This document shows positions 38,863 to 50,700 of a stretch of 64,000 nucleotides of DNA, piece after piece. A model generated the notes under the pieces. It was not told where the DNA came from, did no database searches, and was given only the letters and a program-made list of their open reading frames with translations. The translations under genes were made by a program, and so were the position numbers. Every line of letters begins with the position of its first letter. Positions within the stretch are counted from its first letter, which is position 1. Source of the DNA: Diplocarpon mali (lineage: Eukaryota > Ascomycota > Leotiomycetes > Helotiales > Drepanopezizaceae); the NCBI GenBank assembly GCA_024741835.1, contig JAENRP010000020.1, positions 186,001 through 250,000 of the forward strand, in the 5' to 3' direction.

Positions 38863-40349
38863 ATGGCTAGAAGACGATTCTATGGTCTTAAACGCGTAGT
38901 ACGTTTTAGAGCGCAATCAATCTACCCTCTTTCTGGTGCTGACCCCTGCAGAAAATCCGTGCCTCTTGGAATAAATACAATCTTTACAACCTCACACGTC
39001 TCAGGCCTCCTAATCCATCGTATCTTACCCTCTATCAGCAGAAATGGTCCGCCAAGTCCATAACACGAGCGTATCACGGCGAGCAGATCCGGGAGAAGCA
39101 ATGGCAGCGGATGTTCACGCCTCATCTCAACTCGGTTGTGCCTATGAACGAACGATACCTGGCCGAACACGATGGGTCAGAATTGGCTGCTGGTAGGGGA
39201 TCTGGGCTGGAAAAGCCATTTGATTTTACAAAGGAAAAGAAGTATGCACAGAAGTTGATCCCATACATGAGCATGACATACGCTCCTATCGAGAGACGAT
39301 TGGACATGGCTATTTTCAGAGCGTTATTCGCCAGTAGTGCGAGACAGGCAAGACAGTTTGTTACGCACGGCAAGGTCAGGGTCAATGGCAAGAAAGTACG
39401 TTGAATCTGTGTGTTGATATAGTTTCAAGGCTAAAGTGTGCAGATGCCGTATCCCGGATACCTCCTCAACCCGGGAGACATGTTCCAAGTCGAGCCAGAA
39501 TCTGTGCTATACGCTACGGGGGTGCGCAAAGATTTGGATCAACAAAGGAAAGGAAGGCAATTTCGAAGGTCCTCAACTCGAGTCAACATCACTATGGAGA
39601 AATTCAGGGCCCAGCAAAGGGAACGGAAAGAGGCCAATCGTGCCGCCCAAGCAGCCAGAGATGCCGAAGCAGAAGCTGCAGATAATGTCGTGACGCCAAG
39701 TAGACGGTCGCAGAATCGCAAAAACCTAGAAGACAGCCTGGAACTGCGCAAGCAACGGCTAGCGGATGCAACTGAACTTTTAAAGCAGGCCGACAAGCTC
39801 AACAACGACCGTCGGAAACCCTTGAGCGCCAAGCAAAGGCAGGTCATGCGCGCTCTTGTAAAGCAGATTAAGGTATTCCGGGCGAACGTCTTTAAACTTC
39901 CCGTCGACCAGATGGAGAAGCAGCGCACAGAAATCTTAGAAACATGGAAAGAAGCACGCACACATCCCCGGCAAGTGGCTAAAGCCGAGCGAAGAGCAGA
40001 GAAATTACTTCTCAATCCCAAACCTCCCAACTCCGAGAACCCTGAAAAGCCGAAAAGTGCGTACCGCGAGAAAGTGATCGAACACCTGCGTGAGGAGGCC
40101 AAGGCCCGGGCGGAGAAGATCAGAGAAGAATATCAGGACCCGACGAAACCGTACGCCACGCCCTGGCGCCCGAGACCCTACATGAGTGCGTTTGCGTTCG
40201 TGCCTAGATATCTGGAGGTTAGTCATAATATCTGCTCGGCGGTATATTTGAGGCATCCGGTGGCAAGACCTGGGTTTACTGAGGTGCCTTCTCCATTTCC
40301 GGCGGAGACGCAGCAGCTCGCTTTTACGTGGTACTTGAGGAGGAGGTAG
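38863..40349 (+). CDS. NAM9: Mitochondrial small ribosomal subunit protein uS4m (Nam9)
   Basis: Three exons, 38863-38895, 38952-39395 and 39444-40349, 460 aa. The start reads [20 protein letters not shown] with the arginine-rich, acid-free pattern of mitochondrial ribosomal proteins and continues [11 protein letters not shown]. The S4 RNA-binding domain is about residues 130-185 ([34 protein letters not shown] then [19 protein letters not shown]) and is interrupted by intron 2 exactly after VNGKK. A long helical, highly charged fungal extension follows (about 200-400), and then a conserved C-terminal block ([24 protein letters not shown]). Similar in length and plan to Nam9 of filamentous fungi. 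Introns are 56 and 48 nt. Confidence 0.92.
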
Positions 40350-41137
40350 ACATATATGTAGGAAATATGGAGCTAGCTCTGTAGGCTGTATTATAGTATA
40401 GGTAGAAATACGAAAACTACAATTTCCTCTGTCAAGCGTTTCACTTGAGTATGTTGACATGCTAACGGGGGTTTGATGTCTTAAGCTCTTTCTCGGCCCT
40501 TGATGCCATAAGACATCGAGGTTATTAACATTTTCATTGAAGGAAAACAGAGTGCTTATCCGTCTTCAAGGCCAGCAATTTGCAATATTTTGTAAACCCT
40601 CCTCTCCACGCTCTCACATCCGTGATAGTTGAAAACGAAACAGCGCTGCGCCATCGTACGACCCTTTCCCCAAACCCTTGTCCCTGCTGATCAGTGACTG
40701 ATTGGGCTTCTCAAATGCAACGGACCGGTCCGATATCTCAGACGTGCAACAAAACAAGACAGCGTCGGCTCGCTCCGTTTTTGTAGACGTGCAACAAAAA
40801 AAATACATTTCGCTCCGGGGATGACATCGGAAGAGTAGTTGAGCTTGTGGTGCAGATTTTAGTTCAAGTATCATTGCTGGGACCATGTGATGATGATGGT
40901 GATAAGGTAAGAGTGCGAGTGGGACGTGGTAGGAATGAGCCTAGCATTGAAATATTGTTGCATGGGTTTTCGTTGTTAGATAATTTGAGGGACTCTATCT
41001 ACGAGACCGGCTGAGACCATGCAAGTGTAGCCAAAAAGGCGTGCAGCGTGAGAAAGAATACTGCGCAGCGACAGACGTACGAATTACTCCTCCTGGCAAC
41101 AACAGCTTCCCAAACTACCTTCTACTTAATGAGGAGA
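40350..41137. other. Convergent intergenic region with a 45-bp imperfect duplication
   Basis: Lies between the convergent Nam9 and carnitine acetyltransferase genes. The block GACGTGCAACAAAA occurs at 40741-40754 and 40786-40799, each followed by a CGCTCCG element, giving a two-copy 45-bp imperfect tandem duplication. No coding signal. Confidence 0.55.
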
Positions 41138-43096
41138 TTACAATTTAGCTTTCGGCGCATCGAGTGTAGGGAGCAGGAGATCCCGGATATCGCTCGCGGC
41201 TTCGTTCAGGTAGAAGCTCATGCGTTCGCTGCCCAATCCTTTCGATACAACATTGAATTGGATGCTACACAACGTCAGTTCTTCAGTTACCATGCAGGAC
41301 CATGCAGAGTGAGACTGTACGGTGTTCCTGACTTACCTGTTCTCGTTAATCATGTAAGCGATTCCCCACCCGTCGTCAACAACCTGACTCCACCCATATC
41401 CGTTGAAGTACTCCGAACTCAACTGGCTGCTAGAGATGAACCACTTGCTCGAGTAACTGTACGCGGGATCCTTGAAAATACCTGGGAGCTCTTCATCTGC
41501 TCCGACTAATTTCTTTAAGCCAAACAGATGCCTATCAACACCCTTGCCATCCAGAGCCGCAGTGATATATTCACCCTGTGAATTGAGCGCTTTACGGAAC
41601 GCAGCAATGGCTGTCTCATTATCGACCGAGGGGTCAGTGACGGCCTTGCAGAAAGCCACGGACTCGTCAGATACGGATCGACAGGTCTCGGTTCGTCCTT
41701 GTTGGAAGCGTCGGACGGCTGCTGATTCGTAGGTGGGTCTGTTCTTGCCGTACATTTTGAAGTAGGCGAGTTGTATCACCATCTGCACGTATGCATCAGG
41801 CGAACACTTGAATTTCTTGATTAGACCCTTACCGTAGCCCTGATACGCCTGTACTCTCAGCTCGTGCGCGCCGATGACTTCGGTGAAGTCTTTAGTGGCT
41901 TTCTCTATTTCGGCTTGCACTTCCTTGTTCACGTGGAACTTGATGACCGAAGCCTCAGGGAGGTTGGAGCGGATTGAGGGGTCGGAGAAGTCCAGCTTGT
42001 TACCGAATATTACTTCATTCACGTAGTCGTTAAGACGCTGGGTTGGAGTGCCGTCCATCATGGAGTGCTCGCCAGTGAAACCAGCAGTTCCGTTGTCATT
42101 GATAATGAATTGGAGAGGCTTGTCGAACCATCTGTTAGAACCGTCACCGTGCCAGTACTGATGAGCACGTTCTTCGAGAGTGACAGGGCTTGCATCGTCA
42201 AGGCATACGATGAATGAAGAAGCTTCAAGTGTCTTGAGAGAGGCAACATTCGATGGATGAGCGCTGAGGAGCAAATCTCGGGCATTAGTCCAGACATCTC
42301 GGTTCTCAGAGGTCAGAGCCCCCACAGCTGGCACCCTCTCGGCCTTTTGGTAGATGGACTTGAACTGCTGCTCTAGTTCGGAAGTGTTCAGTTGTTTACC
42401 ATCAACTTCGTGGTAGACCTTGAAAAATTGGTTCTTGCGAATTACGACAAAGTACTTGTTCTCTTCTGCGGGGTACTTGGCTGGATGATCAGCAGGTTTA
42501 GCAGGTATTCTGCAGCAGTTGAACATCCACTGGTAAGACTCCATAGAAGTAGGAAGTTTCCTCATGTATTCTGGCTCCAGAGAGGCGCTATCGACTTGCT
42601 TCTTGAATTCCAAAGCAGAAGTTGTGATAGCGGCTGCTCTTTTAGAGGGATCCCGTCGCCGTCTATCATCTCTGTATGAGTAGAAGTAGCTGACATAGGG
42701 CACAACTGGGTCTCGGTATGACAGATATGCCGCATCATTCCACCACTCGTAAATCCAATTTTTGTGCTTCGGGTCTTCCCGTCTAGCAATAAGTTTCTCT
42801 TGAAGATTCCTGCCCACTCCGCCGAGCTTTATAAATTCCTCAACAGCCTTTGTAGTTGATTCGAATTCGGAAGCCGAGAGTAATGGATGGACAGACTTGA
42901 GGTAGCGGGCTGCTGTCTCTTCGAGAGTCGGAACGGGGAGTTTGGGTAGGGAGTCCTCGAATCTTAGCATAGCACCCTTGGAGAGGTCCTCTTTGTACCC
43001 TATGTCATGTTTCAGCAGATGTCTAGATTGAGGGGAACAGGTTGGTATACCTTTCGGCAAAGCAGAGCTATTGCTCCGCGCATTTCCTGGTGCCAT
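41138..43096 (-). CDS. CAT2: Carnitine O-acetyltransferase (mitochondrial/peroxisomal)
   Basis: Moves acetyl groups between CoA and carnitine for export from peroxisomes and mitochondria. Three exons, minus strand: 43051-43096, 41337-42999 and 41138-41264, 611 aa. The first junction gives LPKGYKEDLSKGAMLRFEDS followed by LPKLPVPTLEET, the family start. The catalytic His is about residue 327 in TGEHSMMDGTP. The CoA/carnitine-binding QAYQGYGKGLIKKF, the TYESAAVRRFQQGRTE block and SDESVAF are present. The last exon gives FNVVSKGLGSERMSFYLNEA and ends in Ala-Lys-Leu, a peroxisomal PTS1. Intron 1 is 51 nt, a multiple of three with no stop, so the unspliced form also reads through. Intron 2 retention would stop right after NENR and remove the PTS1. 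The N-terminal 15 residues are the likely mitochondrial part but are short. Confidence 0.93.
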
Positions 43097-43820
43097 TCCT
43101 ACTGTCTATAGAGCTCATTAGCTAGGAATACTCGAAGGCATGGGCTTGCGGACCCGTGCAAGTGATGGCCGCTTTGCAGCGAGACTGCTCCTGAACAATG
43201 GCGTCCGACCTCTGCTAATCGCCTTCAACATTCCTTCCCAAATTCGACAAGTGGAGAAACGGAGAAAAGACGAGTGAGAGTTAAGGGAATTACAAGCCTT
43301 TGCAATGTTAGGAGAGTAGAGTAAGTAGTCAACAGTGGCTCTTTGACGTGTTGTGGCTGGAGGGATGCTCGGTAGCCATTAGCGATAGCCCGAACCGAGG
43401 TAGAACTTCAGCCAAGAACACGTCTGCAGCGCTGTAATATCCCAGAAAGATGCTGCTGACCCTGGTCTGCCGACGCATTTGGCGACTGACGTGCAGGATT
43501 TATTACACAGTACATGAGGACTTCTTTTTGGATAGGAGTGAGGGAATGCTTGGAAGCAACTGGTAAAGAATAATTTCTTTCTTGATGCATGATCCTAATC
43601 ACTTGATGCTAATGTGCGAGCAGGCTGAAACAGCAGAGGGTCGCTCTTCGTACACCACAGTCCGGCATGAAGAGAGCATGTGAATCTGTGTACCAAGGTT
43701 TCCCTTCCCCTTGTCCAATGGGCCGAAACTCGATATACCCCTCTAGTGCCCCCGCGAACTCCATGGTATGCCTTCCTTATACGCCTAATACCCAGTCTGT
43801 GCATCGAAATCGTCCCTCAT
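43097..43820. other. Intergenic between CAT2 promoter and EAF7 3' end
   Basis: Both flanking genes are on the minus strand. Only short frames occur; no domain or RNA gene seen. Confidence 0.5.
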
Positions 43821-44756
43821 TTACTTCTTTCTCCTACTCTTTCTTGTAGGTGGATCTGCCTTGACCCTTAACGTTTTCGGTTTAGGAGAAGTTGTCTCGT
43901 CCTCCTCCTCGGCATCTGGATCGTCCTCGTCTGCCACATCCTCCGTTTCCTCGCCTACGTCCTCATCTGCTGTCTCCGCAGTAGCTGTAGTGTCTTTGCT
44001 TTGTCGCCGAGTGCCAGAAATTCCCTTCAACCGGCCGATAGACTTATTCGTATTTCTGATAGCCCTGGTTGCCTTTGGTGGAGTGGAATGAGTGGGAGAT
44101 ATTCTTGTATCGTCTGTGTCGTCCACGGTATCTGCCCGGTTCTTCGAAGTGACAGTATCTACACGCTTGCGCTTTCGTGAAACTGGTGGCGAAGGCGAGC
44201 GGCCCAGTTGCGGAGGAGAGGACGGTGCTTCGCTGGTCATTTCTCGAACACCTGCATCTTTTCGACCTTTCATAAACATTGCGCTCCCATACTCCTGCTC
44301 CGGGAGCTTGAAGTCTAGAAATTTGTCTGGCTCATCAAAAACAAACGAGTTCTCACGCTCATCAATGATATCCAAGTCGTAGAGGGTCCGTAGCTTCTTC
44401 CAAATCCCGGGTATGCGTGTATGTTGCTCGATTCTAGGATCATAACCATGGTTTCGCAGATGTTCAGATAACGCGATCATACGAAAGTGCTTGTGTATAC
44501 CTATTTTAATATCAGTACGGACTTCCCGAAAGCGTTTATTCTACCCACCTGCCGGCTTCCACTTGATAATCCCTTTAAACAACGAAGTCTCCTGCTCGTC
44601 TGTCCAAGGGTCTTTCAGGATATTGTACTCGGATTTCGCTGTTCCTTCTGCGGCCTCCCCTCCTTTGGGTGTACTGACAGCTATCGCATCGTCATTACCG
44701 GCCGGCGTAGAGGGCGCACGCACGTTGCCTTTGGCTCTTTTCCCTTTAGGAGGCAT
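43821..44756 (-). CDS. EAF7: NuA4 histone acetyltransferase subunit Eaf7 (CT20 family)
   Basis: Subunit of the NuA4 complex (with Eaf3/Eaf5 as TINTIN); nuclear. Two exons, minus strand: 44549-44756 and 43821-44500, 295 aa. The basic start MPPKGKRAKG leads to the CT20 domain at about 45-125: DPWTDEQETSLFKGIIKWKP, then, across the junction, AGIHKHFRMIALSEHLRNHG and IPGIWKKLRTLYDLDIIDER. The C-terminal half is disordered and charged: SPPVSRKRKRVD (NLS-like), a long Glu/Asp run at about 250-270 and a basic RKSRRKK end. Intron 48 nt. Shares a 162-bp divergent promoter with the gamma-tubulin complex gene. Confidence 0.92.
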
Positions 44757-44918
44757 CTCGTCGACTGTTTAAGTAGTCCTGCTGGGTTGACATGCGTGGC
44801 AAGGCACAGCTTCCAGGAACCTGTACTAGCGGCGGCTGGTCCCGCGCGTCTCTCCGCCGCTTGGAGAAACTGAAATGCGTAAACCTGCATCACTACCCGG
44901 CTTCGAGGTTTAAATAGC

Positions 44919-47841
44919 ATGGACTTTCACGACAAAGATCAGGGCGACGTGTTTGCAATACCGGACCTTTGGTGCCCGTCGAAGCTCCTAATCGATGCAC
45001 CAGATACGAGTCTGCTTTTCTCACAGCTAGACCTTATTGGTAAGTAATAATCTGCGAAGGAAGCAAATCTTGAGTAACACAAAGGCAGACATTGACACGA
45101 AACTTCCGGATATCGTAGAGCAGCTGCATCGTGAGGATGTCTTTTTCAGAATTCCTGACTTTGATTACGGTCCCGCCTCCGCTGACCTAGTGGCAACCCT
45201 AAGCCCGCGGAGAACTTCACCTAAAGATGCCTGTCCCGTAGAGCGGGGGGGAGAAGAAGAAGCTGATATATGGCTGCATCCGGATGAAGGCCGCATATCG
45301 ACTACGAGTTACCTGACTTGGGAGGACTTCGAAGAAAAGAGAACTGAGAATTATCATACACCCTACTTGACAGAAGCCGGGCCTTCGATTTTAGACACTA
45401 TCATCTCATCAAAGGAAGATTTTTTACGGACCCAAAACACCGAGCATATCGTGGTCGATCCCACAAAGTATGCTTCATCCCTTCTGGCTCTCGGTCTGGG
45501 AAGGAGCTCTGTGTTCTTCACTTGGGATGATAAGAAATGCTCTTTTACTGCTATTATCTACTCCATGCGGGTATCGGGCTATACAGGTGACTCCTTGGAT
45601 GGGCTTCTGACTATGTTTATGGATTGCGGAAACAGTACAAAATTTCTTCAGCAGTTCGTTGAGAAATCCTACTATAGCAATAACTCGCCTGGTCGAATTG
45701 CTCTCGCGGACACAGTCTCTACTTTATTGGCCAAGATACAGTCACGCCTGAGCGCGTCTGCAGCCGGATACAACAGTATCTTGCAGTTACAGGCTATCTT
45801 CCGCCCAGCTCACTCCATATTGACTTGCTTCAGACGTATAATTGTGAATACCGCGGCCACTAGGAGCGACGAATCGATGCTGTCGACAATTTTTGAGGAG
45901 ATTCAACTACTCGAACACAGGACAGATTTTCTCAGAGAGATCCTGCATGAAACTCTCTCACGGGTATCTCAGCCCTGGCTTGAATTTGCTTGCGAATGGC
46001 TTGGGCTGAAAAGAGAGGTAGGCTTGCCGATGACCAAAGAAAGCCCGGGTAAGAGTTTTGTGAAGGTTGACAATAAGGAGTGGGTCGACGATCAAGGCCT
46101 AGAGATGCAAGAACCGGATTTTGTTTTGGATTACGACAAGATACCTGCCTTCATCACGCCCGAGGATGCTCGAGCCATGTTTGAGGTTGGCAGAAGTCTT
46201 CGATTCCTGAGATCCCACCATGCCGACCATCCACTTTCAAGAACGAATGTGGTGGCGTCTGCCAACCCTCCGCTTTTGGAGTGGAAGTTTTCTTGGCAGG
46301 ATATTGTTCAGGTTGAGAAAAAAGCACTACAGTACGAGCAAGACCTCGTTGCCGCTCTTCGACGTTTCTCCAAAATTAATACTCCCCCTGCTCCTACAAT
46401 TTTCGAGGACAACTCTTTCAAACTCGAATTCTTCGGTAGACCAGAAGAAGACATGCAGGCTCACGTCCTAGCCTCAATAGATTCCTTTGATCAGCCTTTG
46501 AATTGCAATGTCAAAGTAGACTGCCTCTCATCTGGGCTGAACAAGTATCTTGCTTCGAAGGGAGACTTGGCTGAAGCCGAAGAGTCCTTCTTGGCTCCCC
46601 CAATATCACTTGCTCCAGGTCTTTCATTCAATCCTATAATCGGAGCCCAGGCTCGGATCATCAACGGAACTTGCATGCGAATGTTTTTCAACCACCACAA
46701 ACTCCGCGAGCACTTTTCCATCCAAAAAAGCTTTCATCTTCTGGGAAACGGTGTGTTCTTAAGCAGACTTTCTCACGCTCTTTTCGACCCGGAACTTGAG
46801 ATTGCGGAACGGCGCAGAGGAGTTGCCCTGTCTGGGGGTGTCATGGGCCTTCGACTTGGTGGCAGAAAATCCTGGCCTCCTGCAAGCTCTGAACTTCGGC
46901 TCGCTCTCATGGGAGTTTTATCTGACAGCTATATTTCGAGCCTACCGCTTGACAAATTCCGCGCTGGGACATGTGTAGACCAGAGTGCTATTCCCGGGGA
47001 CTTGAGCTTCGCAGTCCGTGACATGTCACCTGAAGAGATCAAAAAATGTATGAGCGCGGACTCAATCGAGGCTTTAGACTTCTTACGCCTTTCTTACAAG
47101 CCTCCCCAGCCTCTGGAGGCTATCATCACGCCAACTTCACTTTTCAAGTACGACCAACTCTTTAAATTGCTTTTGCGTGTAGTTCGGATGCTTTATGTAG
47201 TATCGGCACTCTTCCGGGATACTAGAGCCCCCGCATCGAATTGGCAAGGAGTCGACCACGTTGCTCAAAAATTCCGGATGGAGGCTCATCACTTTATTTC
47301 ATGTGTGAGTGGATACTTCTTCGACACTGGAATTGAAAGCACCTGGCGCATTTTCGAGCGTAAACTCGGCCAGATTGAAGAAAGAATACAGGTCGATGGC
47401 GAATACACCACCCTCGGCCAGAACGAAGGTCTAGACAATTTGCGGGACTACCACGAGAAAGTTTTGGACAGAATCATGTTTGCACTACTGCTGCGGAAAC
47501 GCCAGCAGCCTGTCATGAATCTTTTGGAAGAGATTTTTAATCTGATCCTCAAACTCTCCAAGCACTCGAGAGAAAGATCTCTTGGGTTGAAAGAGGCCGG
47601 GGCTAATGATGAGCTTAAGGGGCTGTACATGAAGTTTCGGAAGAAGATCGGGGTTTTCATCACTGTTTGCCGAGGCCTGAGCGAGAAGAAGGGATATGGA
47701 GAGAGAAAGATGCATGATGGTAGGGCGGCTGCTGAAGAGGGCTTATTTGACGGGGATGATCTTGCTGAGGAGAATACTTTAGCCCAGCTACTGACGAAAT
47801 TGGAGATGTCGAATTATTATTCGAGGTCCGTAGAAATTTAA
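44919..47841 (+). CDS. Gamma-tubulin complex component (Spc97/Spc98 family, GCP5/GCP6-like)
   Basis: Part of microtubule-nucleating gamma-tubulin complexes at spindle pole bodies. Two exons, 44919-45039 and 45089-47841, 957 aa. The N-terminus MDFHDKDQGDVFAIPDLWCP is of a type seen in fungal GCPs. GRIP1 covers roughly 130-430 (YASSLLALGLGRSSVFFTWD; WLEFACEWLGLKRE) and GRIP2 roughly 560-940 (FNHHKLREHFSIQKSFHLLG; FKYDQLFKLLLRVVRMLYVV). Length and the divergent insert between the GRIPs favour GCP5 or GCP6 (Mod21/Alp16) over GCP2/GCP3; I cannot separate the two. Using the acceptor GGCAG at 45088 restores LDLIDIDTKLPDIVEQL. The intron is 49 nt. Confidence 0.88.
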
Positions 47842-48200
47842 AGTTGATAGTTCTGTCACAATTTCCACATTGGCTTCTCAGCCTGGGACTGAGCCTACCG
47901 CCATTGAGACCGATATATCCAGGTGTCGTTCTAGCATCACGTGAAGTATCATATAGCATAAGGTTTCATGCTCGAACGGATCTACTCAAAAATATGAATA
48001 TTTTGCCAGATTAGTAGAAGATCTTACTTGTCCAACTTACCTGTTGAGTTTGTTTTTGAGATTTGTATAGTATTTCAAGTGGTCGGCACCAAGAACCAAT
48101 TAGCTTGCCAAGACCTTGAAGTTCTCTGGAACTCCTGCACATCACATTAGCACAGCACCTAACTTCACGATCCCAATCCGCGCCATTGACCTCCACAACC
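47842..48200. other. Short intergenic region, promoter of the NDUFA5 gene
   Basis: 360 bp between two plus-strand genes; AT-rich middle (47960-48080), no coding signal. Confidence 0.5.
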
Positions 48201-49066
48201 ATGCGACGCTCACTCCGGCAGCTCGCAGCAGTCAAACCCTCGCGTTTCCTCGAAGCCGGGACGCCCACTGGGCTCACAGGCTTGTTCACGCATCCTGCTC
48301 CGCGCTCAGCGCTCGTCTACCTCTACACCAGCACGCTCGAGAAGCTCAAGATCTTCCCTGAAAGCTCCCTATACCGGCAATCGACGGAAGCGGTGACCAA
48401 CCACCGTCTGGCTATCGTCACGGCTGTGGAGCCTGAGGGATACAAGGCCTGGGCCGAGAAGGCGAAAAAGACCATTGCGGAACATCCTGAGGTGTTTAAT
48501 ACGCCCGAGGGCAAGGTGGCGCATGATGGGGGGAGACATGTCGGTGTGGTCATTGGGGGGAAGCAGTTTGTGACGAGTGCGCCCGAGATAGAGTATGATG
48601 AGAGGAGTGTGGAATGGGACGGGGAGAAGGACGAGGTGCAGCTGGAAGGAAGTCGGACGAGTGCTGAGAGGAAGGTGCAAGAGGGCTGGGATATTGAGAG
48701 GCCTGGCTCGGATATCAAAACTGTCAAGTGGGATCCGGAGCCGTCGTTGACTGCTGATCAGTGAGTTGCGTCTGCATTGGTTTGGTCTGTTGTGTTAGAG
48801 TGCTGAACAGACCCAGGATCTCGGAGATTGAAAACAAGATTGGGGCAGGCTTGATCGAGGAGGTCATTCAGGTTGCGGAGGGAGAGCTGAAGCTAGTGGA
48901 AGTTCTGGCTAAGTCAAAAGTGTATGTTGAGTTATTGAACTCTGCTTGCTGTGACAGTGCTAATGTTTGCAGATGGGAAGATTTGGAGGAGAAGCCGGTA
49001 GAGGGACAGTGGACATACTTCAAGAGAGATGCAGGTACTGGAGAGACTCAGCAGCCACCACAGTAG
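48201..49066 (+). CDS. NDUFA5: Mitochondrial complex I subunit NDUFA5 (fungal 29.9-kDa type)
   Basis: Accessory subunit of the peripheral arm of NADH:ubiquinone oxidoreductase. Three exons, 48201-48760, 48817-48921 and 48973-49066, 252 aa. Basic presequence-like start MRRSLRQLAAVKPSRFLEAG. The conserved NDUFA5/B13 core spans about 22-110: TGLTGLFTHPAPRSALVYLY, TSTLEKLKIFPESSLYRQ and AVTNHRLAIVTAVEPEGYKAW. The long C-terminal part present in fungi follows (HVGVVIGGKQFV; LIEEVIQVAEGELKLVEVL; WEDLEEKPVEGQWTYFKRD). Both junctions keep frame (DQISEIENK, SKVWEDLEE). Together with mL44 and Nam9 it makes three mitochondrial genes within 14 kb. Confidence 0.93.
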
Positions 49067-49423
49067 ACTCGACAACGAGAGATATGGATGTATAGTATCG
49101 CAGGCTTGTAAATAGAGAATTCATGTGAATGGACAACCTGGTTTTTTTTTCTTGCTATCATTGTTTTTCTCTACTAAGAATCATCTGAAGAACTAATCTG
49201 AAAATATTCAGGTTGATACGAAAATGTCCGCCTGGAGCCTACTGTTGCGCAGCGATAATTTTCTAATTGCAGCACACAACTTCATAGACAAGTTCCATGT
49301 CTCGAACTGGTACTTGCGGTAATGGGGGAAAGGCGTTTGGAAAGATGTGAAGTGCCTATTTACACTTGTGTCGGACCAAGATTAAGGCCTGACCGGACTT
49401 TTCTCTCAACAGTTCACTTCGTC

Positions 49424-49500
49424 GCAGGCCAAGAAAGCACCATATTACCGTGCTATCAAGGGTATTCTAAAGTACATTTGCAAGGATAAACATACTTTCA
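49424..49500 (+). repeat. Dispersed repeat copy C2
   Basis: CACTTCGTCGCAGGCCAAGA matches the core of the copies at 15.38 kb and 54.88 kb in the same orientation, with weaker similarity downstream. Confidence 0.5.
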
Positions 49501-49989
49501 CAGTGTAATTTCTGGGGCTTGTGACGATGTACATATGGGACAAGTCAGCACATCATGTGTGCTTCAATCTCGACTTCATCCCAAATGAATTTCGACTCAA
49601 AACAGGTTTTGAAGATTCCTAACTCAAAACTGCTTGGCTCATGCTTCTGTCCAGGTAGATTACGTAGGTACAGCGGTTATCTTGTACCCCAGTGTCAACA
49701 AGGGAGGCTAGAAAATTCAAGATTGAACACCTTTTAATACTTGCAGCTTCTAATGAAAATTAATAGCAAAAAAACCATAGTACTTCTTAAAATTACCATA
49801 ACCCAGCCACTATTGGTTTCCCAAATTTTACTTTCTAATGGGCTCTTATCATTTGGTATTCAACTTGCGAGCGAAAAGTATCATAGTTAAAAAAAATGTG
49901 GTGGGGGTAAAACGTAACCGCAGTACCTCTGTAGATAAACAAAACTATATGATATTGTCTATTCTCGTACTCTCTAAATGATTTACCTA

Positions 49990-50080
49990 CACCTCCAAGC
50001 CTTCTCCCTTTCTCAGTGGGCTGCAAATATGGGCATATTCATTCCATGGCGTTTGACCAACCAAGACTTAGCTAGCACAA
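49990..50080 (+). repeat. Dispersed repeat copy B1
   Basis: CAGTGGGCTGCAAATATGGG and the following CATATTCATTCCATGG correspond to CAGTAGGCTGCAAATCTGGG and CATATCCATCATATGG at about 60900-60940, followed in both by a GACCAACC block. Both copies are on the plus strand and degenerate. Confidence 0.6.
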
Positions 50081-50609
50081 GAAACCAAAGGTCGATATCT
50101 GGAGCCTATTGCAAAAAGGAAACTACTGGGCTAGCTAGACTTCTGAACCAACTAGGAGATCACGCGCTATACAATATTACCAAGATCAAAATGTATGCTC
50201 TAGATACTTCATTTTTTGTCGCTGGCTAAACAGAACCCGCATAGAAGAAATTTTCAACTTGCAAATGCAACAAACACTCTTTCGCAGGTTGAATAAAGAA
50301 CATAATGGCACATTTTCAATATTTGTCTACATTGCGTCTGCAAGGTATAATGTATTTTCATGTAGTGTCCATTCTTGGCCTGCAACGAAGCAGACATTCT
50401 TATATGCTTCGGTATCAGTAGGACCGTATCTAAGAAGCATAGGTAGCTTAACCTCGTCATTCAGCCCCCTGCTATTCGTAGCGTACTCTTTTGTGAGTAT
50501 ATATTGTATTACTGCTCTCAATAAGAAACTAATACCTGATTATTATAATTAAGACGGGTAGCAAATTAAAGAAAAGTTGATTTAATAGCTACCATATCGC
50601 TTCGATTAG

Positions 50610-50700
50610 GAGACGACGACTCAACACCTGTACGCGGTGNNNNNNNNNNNNNNNNNNNNNNNNNNNNNNNNNNNNNNNNNNNNTGTTGAGTCGTCGTCTC
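50610..50700. repeat. Perfect 17-bp inverted repeat flanking an assembly gap
   Basis: The left arm GAGACGACGACTCAACA (50610-50626) is the exact reverse complement of the right arm (50684-50700). Between them lie 13 bp and a run of 44 N (50640-50683). The arms would form a hairpin stem, and a sequencing or assembly break at a palindrome is a plausible cause of the gap. The ends may be the inverted termini of a small element, but no target duplication is visible. Confidence 0.85.

Larger units (their letters stand above)
49067..50609. other. Start of AT-rich, repeat-rich zone
   Basis: Composition falls sharply after the NDUFA5 gene. Holds repeat copies C2 (49424-49500) and B1 (49990-50080). 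Frames up to about 95 codons occur but none shows a domain. Confidence 0.5.
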
